A DNA stretch of 64,000 nucleotides from Nelumbo lutea (lineage: Eukaryota > Streptophyta > Magnoliopsida > Proteales > Nelumbonaceae), in NCBI GenBank assembly GCA_022828595.1, contig JAKGHH010000001.1, positions 211,743,848-211,807,847 on the forward strand. The letters are read 5' to 3'. The notes beneath the pieces were generated by a model. That model saw only the letters and a program-made list of their open reading frames with translations, did no database searches and was not told the origin of the DNA. The translations under genes were made by a program, and so were the position numbers. Shown here one piece after another: positions 25,101 to 40,100 of the stretch (the first letter of the stretch is position 1; each line of letters begins with the position of its first letter).

Positions 25101-28100
25101 GCACCATCGACACATTAATCTCCCTTACCTTCTAGGTGAGCTTACCTTGAGTTCTGTAGCTCTCAAACAACAGTCTAGGTTTCCACCTTCACCAATCTTC
25201 TCCATCTTCCAGTTTTCGTGAGTTCTGTAGATCTTGAATCCATAGTGTTCTATTGTCCATGTTCTATTATATGCAAAATTTCCCCTACATTGTGCTGAAA
25301 TAGATCTCACAAACTTTCAGATCACCCTAGAAACATAAAAAAAGAATGGATTTCCTCTGCTATCTTCCCTATGGGGCAAGAGGCCTCCAACTTGAGCCCT
25401 TCCTTCTGGCAGTTGATCTTGTCCAATCCAGATGGAGCTCCTCTACCTACTCTGCTACTATGATTCTCATCAACTATATCCCCACAATTTCAACACCTTG
25501 GAGCTCCTCATCTATACAGCCCTAGTCATGGAAGGATTTCACCTCTCAATCTTTATCAAGATATGAAAATATAACCAAGAGAATATAGTAAATTAGTAAG
25601 TTTCCCTAAAATAATATCTAATTAAATAGTGTAAGATCAAGGTTTAGTTTAAATGTATCTTAACATTATCGAATAACAAGAAACACAGCATTTCCTGAAA
25701 TCTGGCTCTATTATTCTCTACATATATTCATATGAGACGCATTCTACTTTAACAGCAGATGATTTACATTTACCTTTCCTCTTGAGTGTATATACTATTC
25801 ATATAATTTTCATCTAGATCAGTTTATTCTAAGTATACTCTTTTCATATTGCACTTCATTAACTAAACAATTATAGAAAATATCTCTCAACATATAAATG
25901 AATTGAATTGGCATGTCCCTCTACTAAATCATTTTTAGTTTTCAAAAATTTCTCTGTCAATTATCTCAAATTTATTACTGGATGGGGAGGCACTGTCTTG
26001 TAATGATAGGGATTTTCTTCCCTGCAAACTGCTAGATGTATACCATCACATTCTACTAGCCACTGAAAGACCTTGGATGGACCACTTTCACCTAATCATC
26101 CAACCCATTATTTGATATTGATGGAAAATAAAGAAAAAACAAACTTGAATCAACATTGATAAATTTCATACCTAGGAAATTATCTGGTTCAAATAATGGG
26201 TTCACTCTAGTTACATGCTCAATTAATTATACTTCTCTCATTTTTATAAAGTGCAACACCCTCATTGAACTATTTATCTATATAATATCTGTCTGATAAT
26301 TCTCATATTTTATGAATCACAAAATATTGGTATTGCCATTTTTTATTTTAAGCAATGCTAGCCATACACGTTGCAATTCCTTGAGCAATTATTCCTTTTT
26401 TTATTTTTTCTCCTTCCTTGGTCCAGTGTGAACATGCATTTTCATTTCCAACTGCTTAGACACTGGCATGCCTTATTCCCAATTACCTGGCACATCCATA
26501 CGCACGCAACAGTATAAAAATAAAATGTCATTAAATAAATTATAATGACAAATTTTAATAGATAAAATTTGTTTTTTCTTCAATTGGAACAGTAAGAATA
26601 AGGGAAATATATATAAAAAAAAATGAATCAAGGTAACTAGAAATAAAATGATACCACTAAAATTATAGAAATGATAATAAGTCTTGTATAAAATGCTATA
26701 CCACTCAACCAATTGGCAACCTGGAGTGAGCTTAACAAATAACTTTACAGATTGTTCAAATAGTCTTTTGGACATCATGTACCCTATCTTAAGGTAGCTA
26801 ACCATGGGATTTTATCCTAAGGTTCCATTATAATAAAAAAAAGTACCAAAGGAAGAATAGAAAAACTAAGGTCTTCCTAGACAGTTGTCCCATTATGTAA
26901 GAACATATTCTATCATTCCTCAACGGAAATAAAACTGATAGGAACAGTGGCATCACCTGATAATTTGCAAGATTTGCAGAAATTCGGTTGAAGACCTGTG
27001 CATTTTGCTCAAGTAGCTCACCCGTTATGCCACCAATGTCTGCAAGCAATAAATATGATTTGCTTTATCAATACAGATACTACAGACCAAAAGATCACAT
27101 ATTGTTTGAGAATTGTAGCCTCAGCTATGCCCAATAAAAATAATTTCCATGCATGTGACAATACTTTCAAGGTGTCCACAGCCAAGAATTGGCCCCATTA
27201 GATGATTTTTACCATCTAATCTATACTTTAATGTGTGTTTCATGGATAGATCCATAGTATGTTTGGAGGCCACAGTGGACGGCATCCCATCTTATTAATA
27301 CAGACCACATTGGATTACCCATAGATTCATAAATATGATATAATTTATCAATACAGAGCCAAGGGTCTATGTTCCAGTTTTGTTACCCTGAACCTTATTA
27401 AAATCCAAAGACAAGAAATATCTGAGAAACTCATTGTCTCTGGAGTTGCTCATATCAAATCACCACATGAGAGTCCTGAATCTCCCAAGTAGTAAACAAC
27501 CAAACCTAAATCTTTTCAGTTTTATTTACAAGAAAGATGCCACCAAGAAAGCTAGAAACATAAGGCACAGAACAACAAGCAAAGCAGAAACAAGAAAGCA
27601 AGGAAAAAAAGATCAAAAACAACAGAAAAAGCTAGAAAACACAAGGGGAAAGAAACAAAAAATACTAAAGGAAAAGGAGATAGGGAGTGAAGAAAGGTCC
27701 AAATAGAGCAAAAGATTTGGGAAAGATTGCCAAAGGGGAAGGGAGATGGTAGGGAGAAAGGTTTAAGGGTGAAGAATAAGTGAAGTGATTCGTTAAAAAG
27801 GTTAACAAAGAGAAATGGAAAAAGGCTAGGTTCTTGGTGATATTCAAGTCATTTACAGCCTTGTCAAAGTTGGAAGGGGATGACAAAGCACAAGCACATC
27901 TTCATCTTTCCTGTCCCATAATAATTATCTGACTCCATTGGCAAAGCAGAGAATAACAGACAAAGAAATTGTAATGGCAAGTAAAAGCGGCTTAAAGAAG
28001 AGGATCAATTAGGTCAAATTCATTGGAGTTAGATTTTTTCATGCTTATCATAATAACTCTTTTTATCATCCTTGTCATAGTAACTTTATCCACGTTATTA

Positions 28101-31100
28101 TTTCCTTCTATAAAGCATGTTGATAGGAATACAGGACAGCCAATGAAGCTACAGCCCAGATACTCAGCACTGAAACAATTGGCCATCAACATCTCACATG
28201 CGATCTACCATCTATCAAACAAACATACAAGTAGAGACCTCGTGAGCCACAAGCAGGAGTGTCTCTGATTGGCGGGGGAACAACTAAGACAGTTACAACA
28301 CAATTCTAGATCTGTTGGGTACTTGGGTAAATAAGGGCCAGCCGGCCAGGTGAGTTGTAATAAATCAAGGAAGAATTAAAACCTCTCTCTCTCTTGCTCT
28401 GAAGTAGGTGGTTTCCCTAGAAGAGACCCTGAGATAGGCAACAACAAGAGCAGCATTGATGGAGATCAGAGTTAATCAACTGGAGGTGGGACTTCACAAG
28501 TTTGAGGGAGATCTAAATAAATAAAGGAAGCTCTGTTTGATGGTGATGTCGCAGTGCAAGATGATGTCTAATGGAGCTCAGGAAGAAGATTAGAAGGGTT
28601 CGAGCAGCAGCAGTGCTTGACACAGGCACACAATTGCTCACCCTTCCAATTTGCCAAGTTGGATTTCCCTTCATTTTCAGGTGAGGATCCTCTGGCCTGG
28701 ATATTCAAAGCTAAACAATACTTTGAGTACTATGACCATTTGACCTACATGATTGAACTGCTAACCGATTAGGTGACTACCTAGATGAAAAAATCATTTT
28801 GATTTTGGGATGATATTAGATTTTTTTTCAGCCATGACCCATTTGACCTAGATGATTGAACTGCTAACCGACTACCATGACCCACAAGTTTTCCACAAAA
28901 TTCTCTACTTTTTTCATTTTTTGTAATCTATCTTTTCTAAATATTTATTATTTAACTATGGCAACATGAGCTGAACAATTTGACTCAAAAAGTTAGATCA
29001 TTGACCCACCATCTAGATAAGAATTAAGAAAGCAGCTTTGTTTTCGGATCAGTACTATGTAATATCAAAAATGTTAAAGATGTGCCCAAATTCTTATCAC
29101 AATTTTTTGTTTGATATAGTAATATGTAATATCAGAGATATGCCCAAACTTTTTTATAAATTTTATATTTTTTTATTCTCTGTACTTTTCTATTTTTAAA
29201 AGTTTCACTATTTAACTACAACATCATGGGTTTATCAATGACCCAAACAACTAACCCACCACCCAAAGAGGAAAATGCTTAAATTTTTAGGTACGTTTAA
29301 AATTTTTTATTCCATTTCCATCATTTATAAGAACTCTTCTTATGTATAATACTTATCGTATTTAATATATAATATCAAAAATGTACCCAATTTTTTATTT
29401 TCTATAAATATATAACATTAAACATGTGCCCAATTTTTTCTATAATTTTTTATGTATTTTTGTGATTCTTTGTATTTTCTATTTTTAAAAATTTAATTAT
29501 TTGACTGACATCATTTTATTTCTATGTTGATTTTAGATTTGGTATTCCATTTCCATTATTAATAAAAACACTCTTACATATCATACTTATTTTCATTCAG
29601 TATGATGAATATATAATATTAGAAATATGCCTAATCATTTTTTCTGTTTTCTATATTTTTATATTATATTGCTTTTAAATTTCTATTATCTAATCATGGC
29701 ATCATTGACATTGGAGAATCCATTTGACCCAAATAGTTGAATTGCCTACCCACAACTTGGAGGGAAGAAAATGGTTTTGTTTTTATGTTACTTATCAAAA
29801 TATTGACTTTTATACTATTAAAATTAATGTTGTGGATTTAATTAGTAGATTTAATGATGAGAAATAAATCTGCCTTAAATATATGATTTAATGAGAGAAA
29901 GAGAGTTAATACCTTAGATACAATACTTGATGAGTAGGAAAATGGTTTCACTTTCGGTTGGTTTTAAAATGTATATTCCATTTCCATCATTAATAAAAAT
30001 ATTTCTTATTTATCATACTTGTTTTTGTTTAATACGACAAATATATAGGATTAAAGATATGCCCAGAATTTTCTAAAAAATTTCATGATTTTCTCTGTTT
30101 TTTGTATTTTATCAATATTTGATTTTTTACAGTTTAATTTCAGCATCATGGGTTGGCCCATTTGACCCAAAATGATTAAACTTCTTACACCACAAATGGA
30201 AAAATGGCTTTGTTTCTAGGTTCATTTTAAAGACAAATTGTTATACTATTCAAATTATTATGTAGGATTTTAATTAATGGAATTTAGTGATTAGAAACAA
30301 AAGTGCCTTGAATATAGGATCCAAGAGGGAGAATGCAAGTTAATACCTTAAATGTTGGACTTACTGTGAGGGATTTGAATGAACTGAATAATAGTATTTG
30401 AGTTATATTTTGCCCTCACAATTAAGAGGGACCATGGAAGACAATAAAAATATCATCTATATATGCACTGTAACATCAGTAACTCCCACATGCTTTGACC
30501 CAATAGCACCCTGAGTGCTTTACTAAGGATTATGCACCAACCTTTATAAGAGATACCATCATCATTGTCCACAGGGATCATTGGTACGGCATATGGCGTA
30601 ACATTTTGTCGTGCTGCTAAATGAGATGATGATTTTGAAGGGTCCATGACTTTCTCCTAAGTGCCAGATAACAAAAGTATATAGGTAAATAGACAATTTA
30701 TGATCTGATTACATAACAGGAAATCAGCAAAATGTCCAAAGATAATAAAAAGATGAGAGAAAAAATTTTAAGAATCTAATTTTGGATGCATACAAACCAC
30801 AAAGAAACCTCTAGGAAAGCATACCAAAAGATACATGTGGTGGAATATGCCAACAGAGATAAAAATGTTGTTTGACCCATCTACCTTTGTGTTACCGAAG
30901 AAGAGGGGAAGAGTAATGTGGAGGTACACTAGAGCAGCAGTGGTGTGGACCTTGTGGGAAGAAAGAAATGCCAGAATTTTCCAAGAGAAAGAAAGGAGCA
31001 AACGACAAATTGTAGAGTGTGTAATGACTAGGGTTATACACTGGCTACAAACGGTGGAACTATTCAAAAATTTCGCATTTGATGATATTTGGAGGAATTG

Positions 31101-34100
31101 GCCATTAGTGGCTTCTAGCTCAATGCAGAAGGTTAAGGCAAGGGTGGTTAGGGCTCCTCCCATTGAGGGATTTCTGAAATTAAACTTCGATGGGAGTAGT
31201 CAAGGCAACTCAGGCCCAGCTGGAATAGGAGGGGTCATCAGAGACAAGGAAGGAAACTTAAGAGCACTTTTCTCAGGAACAATGGGGAATGGAGACTCAA
31301 AGGCAGAATTGTATGCAGCCGTACAAGGTGTACAGATTGCAAGAGAGAGAGGAATGAAAAATTTGGTGATAGAAGGGGACTCCAAGGTGATGGTGGGTTG
31401 GCTAAAAAACCCAGATTCAGTAATCTGGGCTTACAGAAATGAATTGAAGAAATTCAAATGGTTAACTCAGCAGATGGAAGTAACTACACAGTGGGTGGGG
31501 AGGGAGGCAAATGCTTTTGCTGATTCTCTAGCTAAACAAGGGATAACTGGGGAACAGTTGTACTGGGCCCAATTGTAAATTTATGATGTTTCTGTATTAA
31601 TGAGTGAGACTGCAACTCGCGCCTCATTTTGTGATGCTTGTAACGAACATTTTATCATTTGCTTCTTATGAAATCAACTGAGTTTTATCTATCAAAAAAC
31701 ATCAATATAATCATCTAAATCTACTAACCTATTCTTTTGTATAGTCAGGAGAAAAAGTGGAACTGTGAAAAACAAACTCTCAAGCAGCATAGTTCCAGCT
31801 ATCCAATGGATGCACTTTGATCCATTAGATTCCAGTCCCCTGCATGTGAGCCAAACTTGTGCATGTCTTGGCCCAATTCAAATAAAATACTAATAGGCTT
31901 GAGCTCGAGTTCAATTCTAACTCTATTTCCTGGTTTGAGATTAGTTCGATTAAATATTCGATGAGCTCGAGTTTGGCTCAAAAGCTCAAAAATGAATATA
32001 CTTTTATATTTTACAAATATATATGATCTATTTTTATAATATATAGTATATTCTTATCTTATATATAGAATATAAAAATGTTAATAGGTGTATTATATGT
32101 ACTGTACTCAGGCTTAGTACCCGTAGGGGTATTTTCGTAATTCTGTAGACATATTGTTATGTACGGCCAGAATAGTATAAATAGAAAGCTTCACTCGACT
32201 GAAGCTAAGTTTTGTTGAGGCCTTAACTCAGTTGCATCTTATTCTTCTTCCTTTTCTCCTTCTTTTCTTCTTTTCTTCTTCTTCTTGGTCTCCTACTCAA
32301 CATGGTATCAGAGCAGGTCCGTCTAGGCCTAGAAAACAACTAGCTGAGGTCTCTCTCCACTGCTGCGATGGAGCTATAGTACTGATGCTTGAAGACAAGG
32401 AAGAGGAAGCTTTTCTAGTGCTGCAGTTAGTCTCCACTGCCAAGTAGGGCTCTGCTACAAGTATGCTGACTGTTCAACTTCCTAGCACAGAAAAAGGGTT
32501 CGGCTACATGTATTTTTTGCTAGTAACTAGGTTGCTTGGGCTAAGAGGACTGTAGAAATCCATCCTAGATGTTCGAAGGAAGGCTCTGACCTGAAGGGAA
32601 GTTCGAGTTCATGACTGTACTGCCTATTGCTGGTATTGAACCTTTCTTTTTCCCTGTTTATGGCTTCTTGCACGACTGTTAATGTCCCAGAATCTGAGTA
32701 GGGATTGTTCCCCTTCCTTTGATTGTATGTTGCCCTAGTCTGCTCTCTAAGGGGCTGTTGATGAACCCTAGAACTTGAGTGACTGTTCGGCTGCCCTGGA
32801 AAGTGGATATCAGCCGATTAGGTGTGGTGAATTACCACTTGTATTGCTGCTCCTACTGTTTTTTTTTTTTTTGGGAGCTGAAAAGTTGTATCAAATTTGT
32901 GAACTGTAGGTCATTCAGACCTGGTTACACTGCATGTGCAGTTTGTATATTGTTCTGTGGACTCCTACACAGTATAGGTCATAAACCCTAGTAGTGCAGC
33001 TGCAGTGTTTGTGCTTGGTTCTCTGTGAGGCCGAAAATTAGCAAGTGTCTAGTTGTGGACTGTTGCAGCTATGTAAGACTGTGCTTTGGTTTTGTGTATT
33101 TCTAAACCGAGAATCATGAGTAGTGAAGATTCAGCTACATCCGGAATCTCCACAATGCTGAATGGAATGAGTGGGAATAGTGATCTATCCTTCCCTATGG
33201 TTGTTGTTCCTCCTAACGGGTTAAACTACCTAGAGTGGTCAAGGGGGATCAAGCTATACATAACTGCAAGGGGAAAAGCAGGCTACATAAATGGAAGAAT
33301 CAAAGAACCACCTTCTAGAAATGCAGAACATGATAAATGGAATCAGGAGAACAGTATGATTATGTCATGGCTTTTGATTTCCATGCAACCGCAAATAAGG
33401 AAGAACTTCATGTGGGCTGAAACTGCAAATGAGATCTGGGATCAGGCAAAGTCCACATATTCTGAACTTCGACACTATGCCAAAATTTATCAACTGCAAG
33501 CAGCTTCATCTACTTGTAAACAGGGGGAGAGGAGTTTATCGGTTTATTACTCTGACCTGACAACTGTTTGGAAGGAGCTGGACCATTACCAGAATATTGA
33601 GTGGAAGTGTGAGGAATATGCAAAATTGTATAAGAAACTTGTCTCACAGCAAAGGGTGTTTGCCTTTTTACATGGTCTCAACCCTATCTATGAACCCATC
33701 AGAGTACAAATTCTAAGTTCTAAGGATCTTCCTTCAATTCAGGAGGTCTACACACTTGTCCAGTCTGAAGAGAGCAGAAGGAACTCGATGAACAGCACCG
33801 GAGGGGATGCTATTGTGTTGGCGGCAAAGGGGGGTCCCTCTACTAGTGGTGGACCTTCTTTCAAGAGAGAGGATCTTCAGAAGAAAGCAAAAGATAAGGA
33901 AAAAATGTGGTGCACTAATTGTCAAAAGCCCCGGCACACCAAAGATACCTGTTGGAATCTCCATGGGAAACCGAAGTGGACTCAGGATTTACCTAAGAAG
34001 CAAGGCTCAGATGGTACTAGAAGACCCAGGCAGCAAGGTACCAAGAAACACCACATGGCCAATATGGTTACTCGGGAGAATCAGCCCTCCACCTCCACTA

Positions 34101-37100
34101 TGACTCAACCACCACATGGCCAACATAACTACTCTAGACCCGACCCAAGGGAGGATATTGTCAACTCCTTCCATGACCATTTGGAGCTTTATGATAGAAC
34201 AATTCGCCAGATGGATGCTCCTCCCACCACCTCTTTTGCATCTACATCAGGTAATCCTGCCACAGCTTTCCATGTTGCTTCTCACGACCTTGACACTCCA
34301 TGGATCATTGATTCTGGAGCGTCAAAACACATGACTGGTATGTCCTCTTTCTTCCAAACTTATCACCCTCTTTCCGGAAAATATAGTGAGACTAGCTAAT
34401 GGATCATACTCTCCCATAGCTGGTCAAGGAACTCTCTCTCTCCCCTTGGCCTTACTCTTTCTAATGTTCTTCATGTTCCAAAATTTCCTATGAATTTGTT
34501 TTCAGTCAATAGTGTTACAAATTCCTTAAACTGTTCCGTGACTTTTTTTCCCTTCCTATTGTGTGATTCAAGATCTGGCTTCCAGGAGGATGATTGGTAG
34601 GGGTCATATGGTTGATGGACTCTATATGCTGGAGAATACGGTTGGCCTTCTTGTTACAGAGTCTATGAGTCAGTTCAGAAAGTGTAAAATGTATTTATGG
34701 CATTGTCGTTTGGGTCAATTGTCTTTTGAGTCATTGAAAGTTGTTTTCCCAGAACTGTGTAAGTCCGTGTCTGTTTCCAATTTTTCTTGTCAAACGTGTC
34801 AGTTAAGCAAGCATTGTAGAACTCAATTTCCTCAAAGAAATAGTAAATATGAGTTTCCTTTTCACATTGTGCATTCGGATGTATGGGGCCTTGTTACTTT
34901 ACCTTCTGAGAGTGGCTACAAGTACTTTATTACCTTCATTGACGATTATTCCAGATACACTTGGGTATATCCAATGCGAACCCGTGAGGAAGTACCAAAA
35001 ATTATCCAAGATTTTCAACAGATGGTCTTCACCCAATTTTAGACCGAAATTCAAATATTTCAATCAAACAATGCAAAAGAATTTTTTCATAGTAACCTCA
35101 CGGAGTTCTTTGCTTCACATGGCTCACTTCACCGAAGCTCTTGTGCCCACACGCCACAACAAAATGGTGTGGCAGAACAGAAGAACCGTCACCTTCTTAA
35201 AGTGGCACGGGGTTTACTACTCCACATAAATGTTCCCAAACGTTTTTTGCTTGAGGCCGTCCTTTGTTCTACATACCTCATTAACCGAATGCCCTCTTGT
35301 TGGTTAGAGCACAAAGCTCCACATCAGCTGCTCTTTCCTAAGGTCCCTCTTCTTTCTATTCCTCCTTGTGTTTTTTGTTGTCGGTGCTTTGTCCAAAACC
35401 TATCCCCCACCCGGGGAAAATTGGACTCTCGTGCCATCCCGTGCATATTTCTTGGCTACTCATTCTCTCTGAAAGGGTATCGTTGCTTTGATCCTGTTTC
35501 ACAGAAATTTTATGTCTCCATGGATGTTACCTTCTTTGAGGATGAGCCCTTCTTTCTTGTTTCTCCTCAGGGGGAGTGTAGGTATGAGGAGAAACCGATT
35601 CAACTTCCTCCTCTCCCTACTCCTCCTTCTCCCCTTTCTCCCTCTGATCCTCCACCTTTTCGTGTTTTTTCTCGTCGTCGTAAAGGCCAACCAGGTTCAA
35701 GAGCTGAGGAGAATCTAAAAGTCGTACCTCAAATGCCATCAAATTCCTTGGGGGAAGATCATACTCACTCAGGTAACTTGACTCCTAACCTCCCTGTTGC
35801 TAATGATCTTGACCTTCTCATTGCCCACAAAAAAGGGGTTAGGTCGTGCACCACCAAACACCCCATTTCCAACTTTATTTCCTATGAGAACATCTCACCT
35901 TCATTTCGTGCTTTTCTTACCTCCATTGACAGTACCCCTATTCCCAAGAATGTGGCAGAAGCTCTCTCAGTTCTAGAATGGATGAAGGCCATAAAGGAAG
36001 AGATTGATGCTCTTCATAAGAATGGCACATGGGAACTTGTTGATCTCCCTAAGGGAAAGGATCCAGTTGGATGTAAATGGGTGTTCACTGTTAAGCATGG
36101 GGTTGATGGAACCGTGGAGAGGTATAAAGCTCGTTTAGTGGCAAAGGGTTTCACTTAAGTATATGGGGTTGAGTATGCAGAAATCTTTGCTCCTGTTGCC
36201 AAAATGAACTCTATTAGAGTCCTTTTCTCTCTTGTTGCCAATCTGAATTGGGATCTACATTAGCTCGACATCAAGAATGCCTTCTTGAATGGTGACCTTG
36301 AAGAGGAAGTTTATATGGTTCAACCCCCCGGTTTTTTGGCTCAAGGAAGTAAACAAAAGGTGTGTAAGTTGAAGAACTCTTTATATGGGCTAAAGCAATC
36401 ACCAAGGGTTTGGTTCAGCAGATTTCATACTGCAGTTTAGGAGAGGGGATACAAGTAATGTCAGTCAGATCACACAATGTTTGTAAAAAGAGTAGAAGGT
36501 AAAATGGCTTCCTTGCCACTCAGTTCGAGGTGAAAGATCTAGGACCCGCCAAATACTTCCTTGGGATTGAGGTTGCCCGATCAAAAAGGGGTATCTTCAT
36601 CTCCGAAAAGAAATATGTCCTAGATTTGCTCAAGGATACGGGAAAGATTGGGGTTAAACCAGCTGACTCTCCCATTGATCCCAACCATAAGTTAAGTGAT
36701 AATCAGGGTGAACCACTTAAGGATGTGAAGCAATTTTAGAGGCTTGTAGGGAGATTGTTGTACCTCTCTATGACTCGTCCAGACATAGCATATGTTGTTA
36801 GTGTCCTCAGTCAGTTCATGCATGCACCTAGGTCCACCCATCTTGAAGCAGCGAAGAGAGTACTACGGTATCTTAAGAAGTTCCCGGGTGCTGGTTTATT
36901 ATTCCAGAAACATGGACACTTGAGGGTTGAAATTTACATAGATGCGGATTGGGCTAGATCTCAAAGTGACAGAAGGTCTACTAGTGGTTACTGCACCTTT
37001 GTAGGAGGGAACCTTGTTACTTGGAGGAGTAAGAAGCAAACCGTGGTAGCTAGATCCAATGCTAAAGCTGAGTACCGTGCAATGGCACACGGAGTAGCCG

Positions 37101-40100
37101 AAGGTATGTGGATAAAGAATCTATTGGGAGAGTTGGGTTTTCCAATTGGTAAACCCATGACTCTACTCTATGACAACAAGGCAACTATCAGTATCGCTAC
37201 CAACCCGGTACTACATGATAGAACAAAGCACATTGAAGTTGACAAGCATTTTATTAGAGAGAAAATCATCACAGGCAAAGTAGGCACTCCATACATTAGC
37301 TCTGAAGACCAACTTGCAGACTTATTTACAAAAAGGCTAAACCATTCCAAACATCAAGGTCTCTGCGACAAGTTGGGCATGATTGATATCTATGCCCCAA
37401 CTTGAGGGGGAGTGTTAACAGGTGTATTATATGTATTGTACTCAGGCTTAGTACCCACAGGGGTATTTTCGTAATTTTGTAGACATATTGTTATGTACAG
37501 CCGGAATAGTATAAATAGAAAGCTTCACTCAACTGAAGCTAAGTTTTGTTAAGGCTTAACTCAGTTGCCTCTTATTCTTCTTCCTTCTTCTTCTTTTCTC
37601 CTTCTTCTTTTCTTCTTCTTCTTGGTCTCCTGCTCAACAAAAAATATTTTTATATTCTATAATATGTGTGTATGTATGTATGTATGTGTATGTTAATCAT
37701 ACCAAGCTCACAAGCTTTCAAGCCAAACTTTATATTAGCCAAGCTTGAGTTCAAATAACTAACCAAGCTTACCTTGATATTCAAACTCAATTAGAATTGA
37801 ACTTGAGCTCAAACTACTCAATTAGAACCCAATTCGATTGCAACCCTAAATATGTTACTCATAAAACTGGTCCCATGGATAACTTAGAAATCATCTTCCT
37901 TTAGCAACAACAGAACAGAAAAACACTTGACGACAAGGCATTTTTTATCACTCCCTAACAATAACCATCAAATATAATGATGCCCAATATAAAGCAGCAT
38001 GAAGCATCCATAGATCATAAACACCTTGGTCATCTGCCAAAAATAAATAAATAAGAAAGCATACCTTTTTATCCTTGTTTTTCCTTGTTAAGCTATGATC
38101 CTCTTTCCTTCTTTTACCACTTTCCTTTTTCTGAACAAAGAAATGAAATCAATTTTTTGATAATTAAAGAATAAAATCAATTAACAGATCAAATGCAAGT
38201 TACACACCAATGGACCTTATCTTTTAAGCAAAAGTGAAGTTAAATGATACACTTTTATTATCAGTAAACTAAATTTTAATTTTTTTGTTCTGAGTACTCT
38301 TCTGTTGTTCCAAACATTTCTCCTGCCCCAACCAATGCTTAATTTGTTTCTCTGTCCCTCCCCAAAAAACAACAAAAGAAAAATTACTCTACAACATTCT
38401 CATGAGATTGCTCACTTCTGTAAATCAATGTCAGTTGGGTGAAATGCTGAAGAATGCCAAGATGCCTATGGGAGGTTATGCATAGCTTTCTAGTATGTAT
38501 TAAACATGATAATTCTTTGTAGTTGCTAGAGAACTGCAAGTGAGAGCTCTTTTTAGAAGAGATTTCCATTTTCAGTTATTCCTAAAACCTATCAAAATTT
38601 TAGTTGCTATGACAAATTTGAGCACATTACATTCAAAAGGACTCTCAAACAAAATCCAAAGAAGAAATAAGGCTTATCGATCTTGTAGTAGCCACGGGCA
38701 TCATTCTCTATTTGTAATTCGAAGGTAATTTTTGCATTATATTTTGCTATTATTTAACATTTCTAAAAAAATAATAAGTTGCATTGTGTGTGTGTGTTTT
38801 CTTTCTTTTTCTCTTTTTCTCTTTTTCTCTTTTTTTCTTTTTCTTGAAAGAATTATGGCTTTTATATTGTGAAAAAAATAAAAGACTTCTCAAGAGATGG
38901 TTGTTTTCGATTCAGTGAGATTATCTCACATGTTATAAAACAAGGTTGCCTATCATAAAAATAAAGCAAAGCACACATCAACATTTTGTGAATCAGGATT
39001 GTACTGAAGCCAATAAAACAAACCCCTATGTTAGATGTTTATCTCCTCATCGGTGTGTTCTTTGTAAAGCTTATGGTGTGCCTAGTTACCACTTACTAGT
39101 ATCCTGCCAATTTGCAAAAACTATTTGGGAATGGTTTACTTCTTTGTGTGTGTGCAGGTGGAATCCCCCATTGAATGTGCAAAACTTGTTTACTTCCTCT
39201 TCCTTCAACTGGCCAACAAAAAGATGAAGGATTATGTGGAGATGTGTTCGGGCTGCCATTTATTGGACTATATGGAAAGAAAGAAATTCAAGGATTTTTT
39301 CGGGTAAGGAGAGAAATCTAGAAGGCGTGCTAGAAGTGATTCATTGGCTGAAATCATTTGACTTGTTCACAGATTTTTCAATGGAAGATTTGCTAAGGAA
39401 ATAAAAAGAAATTGCTAGTTCAGTCTCTGCTAAGAAGACCGCAAGTCCTTCTTGGGATCCTCCACATCAGGGTTATATTAAGCTGAATTTTAATGGTAGT
39501 AGTATAGGAAATCCAGGGGCTTCTGCTATTGGGGGAGTTCTAAGAAATGCGAAAGGGAATGTAATAGCAATGTTCTCTGGCCCAATTGGAGTGCGAGATT
39601 CTCTAAGACAGTAGTGAGCTGGTTAAAGGAAGACAACTCTAGGCTCTAGAACTACAGCAATGAAAAGAGAAAGTTTAAATGGCTGATCAAGGACATTGAA
39701 GTTAAATGCACATGGGTAAAGAAAAGTGCAAATTCTTTCGCAGATGGGTTAACTAAGCAAGGGATGAACAGGGTTTCTGTTTTCTGGGCTCAGATGTAAC
39801 TGCTTTTCTTCTTTTTTTTGGGTATCTGTTGACATCTTTGGGGAGTAAAGATAGTTTAGCTCCCCTCCTCTATAAGTTAAGTTTTCTCTCTTAATGAAAT
39901 TTCCTATTATTTATCAAAACATAATATGTCCATAAAGATATACAAGCAATTGAAACCACATCCAAAAGGAATTTCTCAAGATCAAGTTATTTAAAAAAAT
40001 ATCATATGGACACTCATAAAAATCAACTGCACTTAGTGGTTTTCACCCATGAACAAATTTTACCAGAAGAGCACAAATTCACACAGTCTTGATGGTTCTT

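Larger units (their letters stand above)
32074..37644 (+). mobile_element. Ty1/copia element C (plus strand, defective)
   Basis: The LTRs are 32079-32302 and 37413-37639, both TG...CA, with aaaaa on each side (32074-32078, 37640-37644). The duplication fits but is low in complexity. The primer site tggtatcagagc follows the 5' LTR (32303-32314), and a polypurine tract ending gagggggag precedes the 3' LTR. Gag is almost intact. Pol has a frameshift after the protease, at least six stops, and a deletion that removes the YVDD site. It lies in intron 3, antisense to the host gene. It belongs to the same family as element D. Confidence 0.95.

Noticed and set aside
27434..27706. Lysine-rich 90-codon frame
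   Set aside because: Purine-rich low-complexity DNA inside intron 4; no conserved motif.
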